Below, piece after piece: positions 1 through 6,286 of a stretch of 7,543 nt of DNA; within the stretch, counting starts at the first letter, position 1, and each line of letters begins with the position of its first letter. The notes beneath the pieces were generated by a model, which was not told the origin of the DNA, did no database searches, and saw nothing but the letters and a program-made list of their open reading frames with translations. The stretch is from NCBI GenBank assembly GCA_003644175.1, contig QNBS01000108.1, forward strand, positions 1 to 7,543, given 5' to 3'. Both the position numbers and the translations under genes were made by a program. The DNA is from Planctomycetota bacterium. GTDB taxonomy: Bacteria > Planctomycetota > Phycisphaerae > Sedimentisphaerales > Anaerohalosphaeraceae.

Positions 1-1029
1 GTTTAAGATCAGACGGTAAATATGCCGCAGGTTGTAGTTTGATTTGACAAGTTCCTTTTCCAGGTAAGCCAGGACCTTCGGATGAACTGCCGGATTGTCC
101 GGTCGAATGTCGTCCGGCTCGTGGATGATTCCGCGGCCCAGCAGCCATGCCCAGATTCGATTTACGACAGCGCGGGCGAACCACGGATTGTCCGGCGTGA
201 TGAGCCATTCGGCAAAGACTTCTCGCGGGTCCTGTCGCGGCGAGATATCCACAGAGGCGCCATCCGGCAAGACGGCCTTGAAGGGCTCGGCCGGCGCCGG
301 GTCCAGGTAAACGATTTCCTCTTTCCATTCGGCTGTGCCCTTGTACGCCAGGCGTGAGAAAAAAGCCGCCAGACCTGCGCGTCGCTTTTCGGGCCATTTT
401 TCAATACGCACGCCCATGAACGTCAACGCCACCGCGCCTGCAATAGCCGACGGCTCATGGCCCTGTATCGCGCGATAGAAATTGACCTGCGGCGTGCGAA
501 AGTTGCTGCCGCCGGCGGTCAACAGCTCGCGAGCAAATTGATCGTAAGGCATATTCTCTCTGACGGCATCGTGAATCCATCGGTGATAGGCCTGCACTGC
601 GTTTGGCCAGAGGTTGATGGGGAACTCGGCCTTTACCCGCAGCAGATCGCACCACTTCAGCGCCCAGTAGTCGGCAAAGGCGTCCCGCTTCATCAACCTT
701 TCGATCAACCCGGCGCGTTTGTCCGATGACTTGTCTTTCAGGAAAAGGTTGACCTCCTGAGGCTCGGGCAAGGCGCCGTTGATATCCAGATACACACGCC
801 GGATGAAAACCGAGTCGGAACACAGATTCGCCGGCTTGATACCCCGCTTTTGCAATGTCGCAATCACCAGCTTGTCGATATCGTTGGCCGCTGCGTACGA
901 GCCGGCCTTTTCAAATGGGCGCACAATCCCGGGTTCTGCGCCCTTGTCATTTTGGACGGCCGCAAAAACACTGGCGACAAATATGATTTGTATTGCCGGA
1001 TTGACAAAAATGCGAAAACCCTGCCTCAT
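1..1029 (-). CDS. DUF1549/DUF1553 (PSCyt2/PSD1-type) secreted protein, C-terminus cut off by window edge
   Basis: Reading the minus strand from the ATG at 1029 gives 343 uninterrupted codons that leave the window in frame at base 1. The N-terminus (MRQGFRIF, then a hydrophobic stretch to about residue 25) resembles a weak Sec signal peptide. Residues about 47-250 match the DUF1549 pattern: IDKLV near the start, FIRRVYLDINGALP, DYWALKWCDLLRV, NLWPNAVQAYHRWI, MPYDQFARELLTA. From about residue 267 the DUF1553 pattern begins (DPREVFAEWLITPDNPWFAR, VVNRIWAWLLGRGI). These proteins are expanded in Planctomycetota and often sit beside DUF1501 genes; their biochemical role is not established. The CxxCH haem motif that many DUF1549 domains carry near residues 205-213 is absent here. 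An in-frame ATG at 1089 is possible, but it has no ribosome site and would bury the signal peptide. A purine-rich stretch (AGAGAGAAAGCAGAG) precedes the chosen ATG. Confidence 0.9.
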   Translation of the reverse strand, partial: MRQGFRIFVNPAIQIIFVASVFAAVQNDKGAEPGIVRPFEKAGSYAAANDIDKLVIATLQKRGIKPANLCSDSVFIRRVYLDINGALPEPQEVNLFLKDKSSDKRAGLIERLMKRDAFADYWALKWCDLLRVKAEFPINLWPNAVQAYHRWIHDAVRENMPYDQFARELLTAGGSNFRTPQVNFYRAIQGHEPSAIAGAVALTFMGVRIEKWPEKRRAGLAAFFSRLAYKGTAEWKEEIVYLDPAPAEPFKAVLPDGASVDISPRQDPREVFAEWLITPDNPWFARAVVNRIWAWLLGRGIIHEPDDIRPDNPAVHPKVLAYLEKELVKSNYNLRHIYRLILN

Positions 1030-1127
1030 GGTTCGACTCTGCTTTCTCTCTACAAGCCATATTGCTTCAACACCATGAAAAACGAACATGCCGGGCGATT
1101 CATTGCATATTAATCGATCTGGCTGTA

Positions 1128-1156
1128 ATTATATCAGAAAGTGGAAGATTATCCAA
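1128..1156 (-). promoter_or_regulatory. Sigma70-like promoter for the DUF1549 gene
   Basis: On the minus strand a perfect -10 TATAAT (complement of 1128-1133) lies exactly 17 nt downstream of TTGGAT (complement of 1151-1156), which matches the -35 consensus at its first three bases only. Transcription would start near 1121, giving a leader of about 90 nt to the ATG at 1029. The leader shows no riboswitch-like structure that I can recognise. The call rests on the motif match and position alone. Confidence 0.5.
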
Positions 1157-1183
1157 AAAAACAGGCATGTTTCCTTAATCATA

Positions 1184-1197
1184 CCCTATTGGTAGGG
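1184..1197. promoter_or_regulatory. 14-bp inverted repeat in the divergent spacer (possible operator)
   Basis: CCCTA-TTGG-TAGGG is a perfect 5-bp dyad with a 4-nt centre. It lies between the minus-strand promoter (1128-1156) and the plus-strand promoter (1288-1316). The position would suit a regulator binding site, but one short dyad in about 330 bp may be chance. It has no T-tract and is not a terminator. Confidence 0.25.
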
Positions 1198-1287
1198 ATT
1201 GTACCGCACCAAATCAGGCCCTGCAGCCAATACAGAGGGTGAAGCGTTGACAGCATCAGAGTCCAGGCTGTCGGGAAAAGAAACTGC

Positions 1288-1316
1288 TTGAATATGGGCA
1301 AGAGCCGACTTATAGT
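1288..1316 (+). promoter_or_regulatory. Sigma70-like promoter for the M16 protease gene
   Basis: TTGAAT (1288-1293) is followed after exactly 17 nt by TATAGT (1311-1316), five of six matches to consensus in the -10 box and four of six in the -35 box. Transcription would begin around 1322-1324. This would leave an in-frame ATG at 1323 with no leader, while the ATG at 1359 gets a 35-nt leader containing its ribosome site, so the promoter supports the downstream start. Confidence 0.6.
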
Positions 1317-1358
1317 CTGGATATGGCGAACTGTAAATTTAGCTCTGGAGATTGCAAA

Positions 1359-4193
1359 ATGAAAAGGTCATCCGGGCAAAAAGGATTGATGATCGTCTTG
1401 CTGCTGCCGGCGCTTACAAGCACACTATTCATCGGATGCGAGGGTGTCGAGAAGGGATTATTTCTCGGCGGCGAAGAACGCGCGGGGCAGAGACTTTTTG
1501 ACTACCGCGAGATTGAGCTTGATAACGGATTGAAGGTGATTACCCTTGAGGATTTTTCCAGCCCTATCGTGGCGGCTCATGTCTGGTATCATGTGGGGTC
1601 CAGGAATGAGGATCCCGAGCGGCAGGGCTTTGCGCACATGTTCGAGCACATGATGTTCAAGGGCACCGACCGCGTGGCCGAGAAGGACCATTTCGCCTTT
1701 ATCCAGCGTGTGGGCGGGACGAACAACGCCTATACCAGTTTCGATCAGACGGTCTATACTCAGACGCTGCCGGCCGATCAGTTGGCGCTGGCGCTTTGGC
1801 TGGAGGCCGAACGCATGACGTTTTTGAAGATCGATCAGGCCGGTTTCGACACGGAGCGTAAGGTCGTGGAAGAAGAGCTGCGAATGGGCGAAAACAGACC
1901 TTACGGCACACTGTTTAAGAAGGAATTCGCCGAGATATTCAAGAACTCCCCGTACCGGTGGACGCCGATCGGAAAGCTTGCCCATCTGCGGGCGGCGAGC
2001 GTCGCCGAACTTCGCGATTTCTGGAAGCGTTATTACGTGCCGAACAACGCAACCCTCATTATCGTAGGCGCCGTCAAACATGCCGAGGCCCAGGCGCTGG
2101 CAAAGCAGTACTTTGGCTGGATCCCGTCGGCGCCGGCGCCGGCACGGGTGGCGATTCGAGAGCCAAAAGTGTCCCGGAGTCGGACAGTTGTGATCGATGA
2201 TGAAAATGCCCCTGCGCCGAAGGTGGACATTGCATGGCGGACGGTGCCGAGAGGCCATCCGGACGAGGCGCCGCTTGACTTGCTCAGTGAGATATTGGGC
2301 GGGGGCGACAGCAGCCGGTTATACCGCGAGATCGTCGCCGAGCGGCAGCTTGCCGTCAGTGCAGACGCGATAACGTTTAATCTCGAACATGACGGTATCT
2401 TCGGCGCCGATGCCGTTGGGCAGGCAGGCAAAGACAACGCCGATATCATTCTCGAAACGATCAGAAAACACATCAAACGGATACAGGCCGGCGGCGTAAC
2501 AGCGAAGGAACTGGAAAAGGCCCGCAACCAGAGCCTCAAGTCCGTCGTAACGAGCAATCTGAGCGTCTCCAGCAAGGCAAGCATCCTGGGCAATGCGGCG
2601 GTCATCAAAGGCGATGTCTCGCGGGTTAACAGGGTGTTCGATGAGATTCGCGCGGTAACCGTTGCCGACATACAGCGCGTGGCGAAGAAGTACCTGACCG
2701 ACGACGGGCAGATCGTTTTTATTATCAAGGAAAATGCCAAAGGCGCCCTGGCCGGGGAAAAGGACAAAGAAGACGCACCCGTCACCGCCGAACCGGAGTT
2801 GCAGGCGCCGCCTCCGGGCCGAACCGGCGTAACACGCCCGAAGGATTTTCCTGAAAAAGCGCCTTTTGCCGACCTGCAGGAATATGTAGTCCAGCCCCAA
2901 TACTCCAGGTGCGTGCTTGATAACGGGCTAAAGGTGATTGTCGTGGAGAATCATGAAGTTCCGTTTATCAGCGTGAGTCTCGGGCTGACCAACGGCGCAT
3001 GGACGGAACGAAAGCCGGCGACGGCGTCGATGACGCTGCAGATGCTCACAAAGGGAACCGCCCGGCATACCGAAGGCGAGTTGGCCGCCGAACTCGAACA
3101 GTATGCCATTTCACTGAGCGGTTCCGCCGGAATGGACACAAGCTCGGTCGATGCAGACTGCCTGAGCGAACATATAGACCGGGCGATGAGACTCCTTGGA
3201 GAAGTAGTGCTCGAACCGACATTCGACGCAGGCGAATTCGCCAGGCTCAAGAAGCAGGTGATCACCGGACTCGCCATCGAGCAGCAGACGCCCCGCTACC
3301 TTGCCGACAAGGAGTTCCGCAGGAGGATTTACGGCGGGCATCCGTACGCCAGAACCGTCAGCGGCGAGGTTGCGGACGTGGAAGCGTTGACTCCCGGCGA
3401 TCTCAAGTTGTGGTGGAGCAAATTTGCGCGACCCGATCAGGCGACGCTGATCTTTGCCGGAGACATCGCACAGGACAAAGCGATTTCATTAGCGAAGAGG
3501 ACGTTGGGAGGCTGGAAGACCGATCTGGTCGAGACGGGGATCGTATTGCCGGACTTCCCGCCGGCGAGGCCGACACAGATATATATTGTGGATCGGCCGG
3601 GCAGTATGCAAAGCGAGATTCGGATCGGGCAGTTGGGCATCACAAGGCGCCGGCAGCCGGATTACTTCATCAGCCGCATCGTGAGCCTCTATTTCGGCGG
3701 TTCGTTTAACAGCCGGCTCAACCGCGCCGTTCGCGTTGAGAGAGGGCTGACTTACGGCGCCGGCGGCGGATACTATCCCATGAATATGGCCGGTGTCTTT
3801 AGAATCGGGACGTTTACAAAGAATGAGTCCACGGCGGAGACCGTCAAGGTGATCTTTGAGGAGATCAAACGCCTGCGGACCGAGCCGCCGGAAGCCGACG
3901 TGCTCGCCGACACCAAGAGTTATTTTGCCGGCAGTTTCGCCCGGGACCGTGAGACGCCGCAGGCGGTCGCCGAAGACCTGTGGCTCGTCGAGTCTCAGAG
4001 ACTCGGCGCAGACTATCTCGAAAGGCTGATGGCGGCAATTGCCGCCGCGACGGCGCAGCAGTCCGCCGACTTTGCACGCCGGACGCTCAATGCCGAAAAA
4101 ATGGTCGTCGTCGTCGTGGGCGACGCCGAAAAAATCAAAGCCGACCTGGAAGCCATCGCACCGGTTACCGTCATAAAAGACAGTGCCGATTGA
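1359..4193 (+). CDS. M16 family zinc metallopeptidase, two-halved lipoprotein
   Basis: The 944-residue product starts with a lipoprotein signal peptide: KR n-region, a hydrophobic core at residues 10-25, and lipobox LFIGC with Cys27 as the lipidated residue. The N-terminal M16 half (about 46-455) holds the inverted zinc motif H93-M-F-E96-H97. Its third ligand is probably E173 in VVEEELRM, 76 residues on, as expected for the family, so it should be an active peptidase. A charged, Pro/Glu-rich linker (about 457-512) joins it to a second M16 half (about 515-935). There the zinc motif is replaced (S557, L560, Q561), but the substrate-binding R792...Y799 pair in RVERGLTYG is kept. This is the usual arrangement of long bacterial M16 proteins, an active half plus a structural half forming a peptide-degrading clam-shell. 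I chose ATG 1359 because GGAG at 1347-1350 lies 8 nt upstream; an in-frame ATG at 1323 has no ribosome site and coincides with the predicted transcription start. The substrate is unknown. Confidence 0.93.
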   Translation: MKRSSGQKGLMIVLLLPALTSTLFIGCEGVEKGLFLGGEERAGQRLFDYREIELDNGLKVITLEDFSSPIVAAHVWYHVGSRNEDPERQGFAHMFEHMMFKGTDRVAEKDHFAFIQRVGGTNNAYTSFDQTVYTQTLPADQLALALWLEAERMTFLKIDQAGFDTERKVVEEELRMGENRPYGTLFKKEFAEIFKNSPYRWTPIGKLAHLRAASVAELRDFWKRYYVPNNATLIIVGAVKHAEAQALAKQYFGWIPSAPAPARVAIREPKVSRSRTVVIDDENAPAPKVDIAWRTVPRGHPDEAPLDLLSEILGGGDSSRLYREIVAERQLAVSADAITFNLEHDGIFGADAVGQAGKDNADIILETIRKHIKRIQAGGVTAKELEKARNQSLKSVVTSNLSVSSKASILGNAAVIKGDVSRVNRVFDEIRAVTVADIQRVAKKYLTDDGQIVFIIKENAKGALAGEKDKEDAPVTAEPELQAPPPGRTGVTRPKDFPEKAPFADLQEYVVQPQYSRCVLDNGLKVIVVENHEVPFISVSLGLTNGAWTERKPATASMTLQMLTKGTARHTEGELAAELEQYAISLSGSAGMDTSSVDADCLSEHIDRAMRLLGEVVLEPTFDAGEFARLKKQVITGLAIEQQTPRYLADKEFRRRIYGGHPYARTVSGEVADVEALTPGDLKLWWSKFARPDQATLIFAGDIAQDKAISLAKRTLGGWKTDLVETGIVLPDFPPARPTQIYIVDRPGSMQSEIRIGQLGITRRRQPDYFISRIVSLYFGGSFNSRLNRAVRVERGLTYGAGGGYYPMNMAGVFRIGTFTKNESTAETVKVIFEEIKRLRTEPPEADVLADTKSYFAGSFARDRETPQAVAEDLWLVESQRLGADYLERLMAAIAAATAQQSADFARRTLNAEKMVVVVVGDAEKIKADLEAIAPVTVIKDSAD

Positions 4194-4329
4194 CGGATGG
4201 CAAATGCGTGCCTTAACCATCCCTTTGCTCCGCTGCGCTGCGCAAAAGGCTGCCACCCATTTCCGGCTAAACTCAGACTTTTTTAAGCGTTCCACCCAAT
4301 TTGCGTTGCTTTTGTGGGGATTTGTTTGC
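4194..4329. other. Spacer after the M16 gene, no gene found
   Basis: The stretch holds small inverted repeats: GGATGG (4195-4200) with CCATCC (4217-4222), and TTTGC (4224-4228) with GCAAA (4242-4246). Neither is followed directly by a T-run. A T6 run at 4279-4284 has no clear stem just before it, so I cannot assign an intrinsic terminator. A 61-codon frame through here lacks a ribosome site and begins inside the protease gene, so I do not regard it as a gene. Confidence 0.5.
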
Positions 4330-4358
4330 TTGACAGGTTTTTTTGGGGGGGGTACTAT
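4330..4358 (+). promoter_or_regulatory. Near-consensus sigma70 promoter with a T7G8 spacer tract
   Basis: Perfect -35 TTGACA (4330-4335), a 17-nt spacer, and -10 TACTAT (4353-4358). Transcription should start near 4365, about 28 nt before the zinc-ribbon start codon. The spacer reads GG, then seven T, then eight G (4338-4352), and the G-run ends directly at the -10 box. Homopolymers of this length can change length by slippage, which would alter spacer length and promoter strength. No variation can be seen in a single sequence. Confidence 0.7.
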
Positions 4359-4392
4359 GTTCGGGTAATTTGGTTTATTGAGGTGCTTTGCG

Positions 4393-4779
4393 ATGGATTG
4401 CCCGCTTTGTCGGAATGCTATGATTACCCTGGAGCTTGACGCCGTCGAGATCGATCACTGTCTGGAGTGCGGTGGAATATGGCTCGATGCAGGGGAGCTG
4501 GAGATGCTTCTTGGTGATTCGGAAAAGGCCTGCGCAGTGGTCGGGTCGTTTTCGGCGGCGGTGGGGTGCAGGGAGAAACTGCGGAAGTGCCCGATTTGCC
4601 TCAAGAAGATGGAGAAGGTTCTGGTGGGGCAGGGCGACAAACGCGTGCTGATCGACCGGTGTCGCAAGGCGGACGGACTGTGGTTTGACAGCGGCGAATT
4701 GGAGGATATATTTGCGGGGGCGGCGTTTGATGCCGAGCATAAGGTGCAGAAGCTTTTGAAAGATATGTTCGGGCATTGA
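4393..4779 (+). CDS. zf-TFIIB-type zinc-ribbon protein, two repeats
   Basis: A 128-residue cytoplasmic protein built of two copies of the zf-TFIIB module (Cys pair, about 17-20 residues, a second Cys pair, then GxWxDxGELE). Repeat 1 is complete: C3-P-L-C6, C23-L-E-C26, GGIWLDAGELE at 27-37. Repeat 2 has C66-P-I-C69 and C90, but the fourth position is Ala93, followed by D94-GLWFDSGELE. The linker (about 38-62) contains C47 and C59. The family is widespread in bacteria as short proteins of unknown function, presumed to bind zinc; a nucleic-acid role is only suggested by the name. Start: GAGGTG at 4380-4385 is 7 nt before ATG 4393; an in-frame TTG at 4378 would overlap that site and is rejected. 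It has its own strong promoter just upstream and appears to be a single-gene unit, as the next gene is 214 bp away across a repeat-filled spacer. Confidence 0.85.
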   Translation: MDCPLCRNAMITLELDAVEIDHCLECGGIWLDAGELEMLLGDSEKACAVVGSFSAAVGCREKLRKCPICLKKMEKVLVGQGDKRVLIDRCRKADGLWFDSGELEDIFAGAAFDAEHKVQKLLKDMFGH

Positions 4780-4791
4780 CTATTGTCTATT
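4775..4791 (+). repeat. 17-nt repeat, copy 1 (overlaps the zinc-ribbon stop codon)
   Basis: ATTGACTATTGTCTATT matches 6851-6867 at 16 of 17 positions on the same strand. This copy includes the TGA stop at 4777-4779. Low-complexity spacer material in related genomes is the likely source. Confidence 0.55.
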
Positions 4792-4804
4792 GGGAGCGTT
4801 GCTC

Positions 4805-4832
4805 AAATCCTAAATCCTAATATCTAAATCCT
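4805..4832 (+). repeat. Four tandem 7-nt units (AAATCCT type)
   Basis: The units are AAATCCT (4805-4811), AAATCCT (4812-4818), AATATCT (4819-4825) and AAATCCT (4826-4832). A decayed continuation runs to about 4871, with fragments such as AAATCT and AAAACT among A-rich filler. The stretch has almost no G, in sharp contrast to the G-rich genes on both sides. It has no coding potential that I can see. Confidence 0.75.
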
Positions 4833-4877
4833 AAACAAATTCAAAATACTAATGACCAAAATCTAAAACTAATTGGA

Positions 4878-4930
4878 ATCGCCTCCGGCGATGCTTGTTT
4901 TAGCAGATTCCTCACTTCGTTCGGAATGAC
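4878..4930. repeat. Intergenic hairpin pair, probable dispersed repeat
   Basis: Two small palindromes lie in a row. ATCGCC-TCC-GGCGAT (4878-4892) is a perfect 6-bp stem with a 3-nt loop. ATTCC (4907-4911) pairs with GGAAT (4923-4927) around an 11-nt loop, within a segment starting GATTCCTCACTTCG and ending GGAATGAC (4906-4930). From memory, near-identical versions of the second segment recur between genes in many environmental bacterial genomes; I could not confirm this. No transposase or target duplication is visible. Confidence 0.4.
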
Positions 4931-4993
4931 AATGCTTCGGTGGGGATGACGATGGGGAATGCGAAAAAGGGGGCGTCTTTGAAGGGATTGGAA

Positions 4994-6118
4994 ATGAGAA
5001 AGCTATTGTTATTGGTTTTGGTTGCGGCGGTTTTTATTAATGGATGTACTAAAAGAGTCCAGGAGGGGAAAGGCGCGATGAGCGTATCTAAGGGAAGTTT
5101 CGGTCGGATGAAGGACGGGCAGGCGGTTGATTTTTATGTTCTCAAAAATGCCAACGGGGCGATGGCGAAGATAATCAACTACGGAGCTATTGTTACGGAG
5201 CTTTGTATGCCCGACAAAAACGGTGAAATGGCCGATGTGGTTTGCGGGTTTGAGACGCTGGCCGAGTACGAGGCGGGGCACCCCCATTTCGGTGCTATTG
5301 TGGGGCGGTACGGCAATCGGATCGCCAAAGGAAAATTTACTCTTGAGGGTAAGGAGTACACATTAGCTACGAACAACGGTGAGAACCATCTGCACGGCGG
5401 GGATGTGGGGTTCGATAAGAAGGTGTGGGCCGCTGAGGCGGTCGAGACCGGCAACAGTGTGGGAGTGAAGCTTACGTATGTCAGTGTCGACGGCGAAGAA
5501 GGGTATCCGGGGACGCTGACATCGACTGTCGTCTATGAGTTGACCAATAATAATGAGTTGAAGATCGACTACAAGGCGACGACGGACAAGGCGACGGTGG
5601 TTAATCTGACGCATCACGGGTATTTTAACCTCGGCGGGCACGATTCGGGCGATATCCTGGATCATGTGATGATGATCGCGGCGGATCGGTATACGCCGGT
5701 GGATGATGGGCTGATTCCGACGGGTGAGCTTGCGCCGGTGGCGGAGACGGTGATGGATTTTACGAAGCCGACGGCGATCGGAGCGCGGATCAAGGATGTC
5801 GCAGGCGGCGGTTATGATCACAACTATGTCCTGAACAGCCAGGATGGGAGTATGGCGCTTGCGGCGCGGGTGAGCGAGCCTGAGACGGGTCGGGTGATGG
5901 AGGTCTATACGACCGAGCCGGGGATACAGTTTTATACGGGCAACTTCCTGGACGGGTCGAAGAAGGGCAAGGGCGCCGTGTATAACAAACATGCGGCGTT
6001 TTGCCTCGAGACGCAGCATTATCCGGATTCGCCGAACAAGCCGGAATTTCCGTCGGTGGTGTTGAAGCCGGGCGAGACGTATACGCATACGACGGTCTAT
6101 AAGTTTACGGTGGAATAG
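4994..6118 (+). CDS. Galactose mutarotase / aldose 1-epimerase, predicted lipoprotein
   Basis: A 374-residue GalM-family enzyme that should interconvert alpha and beta anomers of galactose, glucose or related aldoses. Visible family motifs are RYGNRIAKGKF, NHLHGG, LTHHGYFNLGG, YDHNYVL, TEPGIQFYTGNF and LETQHYPDSPN. By comparison with the Lactococcus GalM active site (His96, His170, Asp243, Glu304), the equivalents are H134, H208, D275 and E339. The H-to-H spacing of 74 is identical, so catalysis looks intact. The N-terminus MRKLLLLVLVAAVFINGC gives a short lipoprotein signal with Cys18, which places the enzyme outside the cytoplasm. The start is ATG 4994, with GAAGGG at 4981-4986; GTG 4940 and ATGs 4946 and 4952 extend in frame only through repeat-like spacer and would internalise the signal. 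The coding strand is noticeably G-rich. No promoter or sugar operon partner is visible next to it. Confidence 0.93.
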   Translation: MRKLLLLVLVAAVFINGCTKRVQEGKGAMSVSKGSFGRMKDGQAVDFYVLKNANGAMAKIINYGAIVTELCMPDKNGEMADVVCGFETLAEYEAGHPHFGAIVGRYGNRIAKGKFTLEGKEYTLATNNGENHLHGGDVGFDKKVWAAEAVETGNSVGVKLTYVSVDGEEGYPGTLTSTVVYELTNNNELKIDYKATTDKATVVNLTHHGYFNLGGHDSGDILDHVMMIAADRYTPVDDGLIPTGELAPVAETVMDFTKPTAIGARIKDVAGGGYDHNYVLNSQDGSMALAARVSEPETGRVMEVYTTEPGIQFYTGNFLDGSKKGKGAVYNKHAAFCLETQHYPDSPNKPEFPSVVLKPGETYTHTTVYKFTVE

Positions 6119-6194
6119 GTGTCAAATGATTTTTTCGAGAAAGACGGCAACAGTTCGGCGGTTTGTGCGTCTTTAGTTTTCGGTCTGCAGGCTG

Positions 6195-6222
6195 TTGACG
6201 TGAATCGGCCATGTGGTATGAT
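6195..6222 (+). promoter_or_regulatory. Sigma70-like promoter for the lemA-htpX pair
   Basis: TTGACG (6195-6200), a 16-nt spacer and TATGAT (6217-6222), each one mismatch from consensus. Transcription would start near 6229, giving a leader of about 58 nt to the lemA ATG. It lies in the 168-bp gap after the mutarotase, so lemA and the protease gene probably form their own transcription unit. Confidence 0.6.
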
Positions 6223-6286
6223 TTAGCCGCATGATAAGATTCGGCAAGAAAATTTGGACAACAGGAAACCTTTTAGGAGAATTGTT

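Noticed and set aside
779..1113. Plus-strand frames opposite the DUF1549 gene
   Set aside because: They have no recognisable domains, while the minus-strand frame gives an unbroken DUF1549/DUF1553 protein.
1159..1172. AAACA-GGCA-TGTTT inverted repeat
   Set aside because: A weak AT-rich 5-bp stem next to an A-run; it is too weak for a terminator and overlaps no convincing regulatory context beyond the dyad at 1184-1197.
1247..1252. Perfect TTGACA upstream of the M16 gene
   Set aside because: No -10-like hexamer lies 16-18 nt downstream (the sequence there is GTCGGG-like). The TTGAAT/TATAGT pair at 1288-1316 fits far better.
4195..4284. Terminator for the M16 gene
   Set aside because: The stems at 4195-4222 and 4224-4246 are not followed by a T-tract, and the T6 at 4279-4284 has no stem directly upstream.
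4183..4368. 61-codon plus-strand frame with a hydrophobic C-terminus
   Set aside because: It begins inside the M16 gene, has no ribosome site and no family resemblance, and runs through the next gene's promoter.
4805..4871. CRISPR array or origin iterons
   Set aside because: The 7-nt units are directly abutting without spacers, far too short for CRISPR, and there is no replication gene or DnaA-box cluster nearby.
5363..6088. Long minus-strand frame opposite the mutarotase gene
   Set aside because: An Arg/His-rich translation typical of an antisense shadow of a G-rich gene; no motifs and no start signals.
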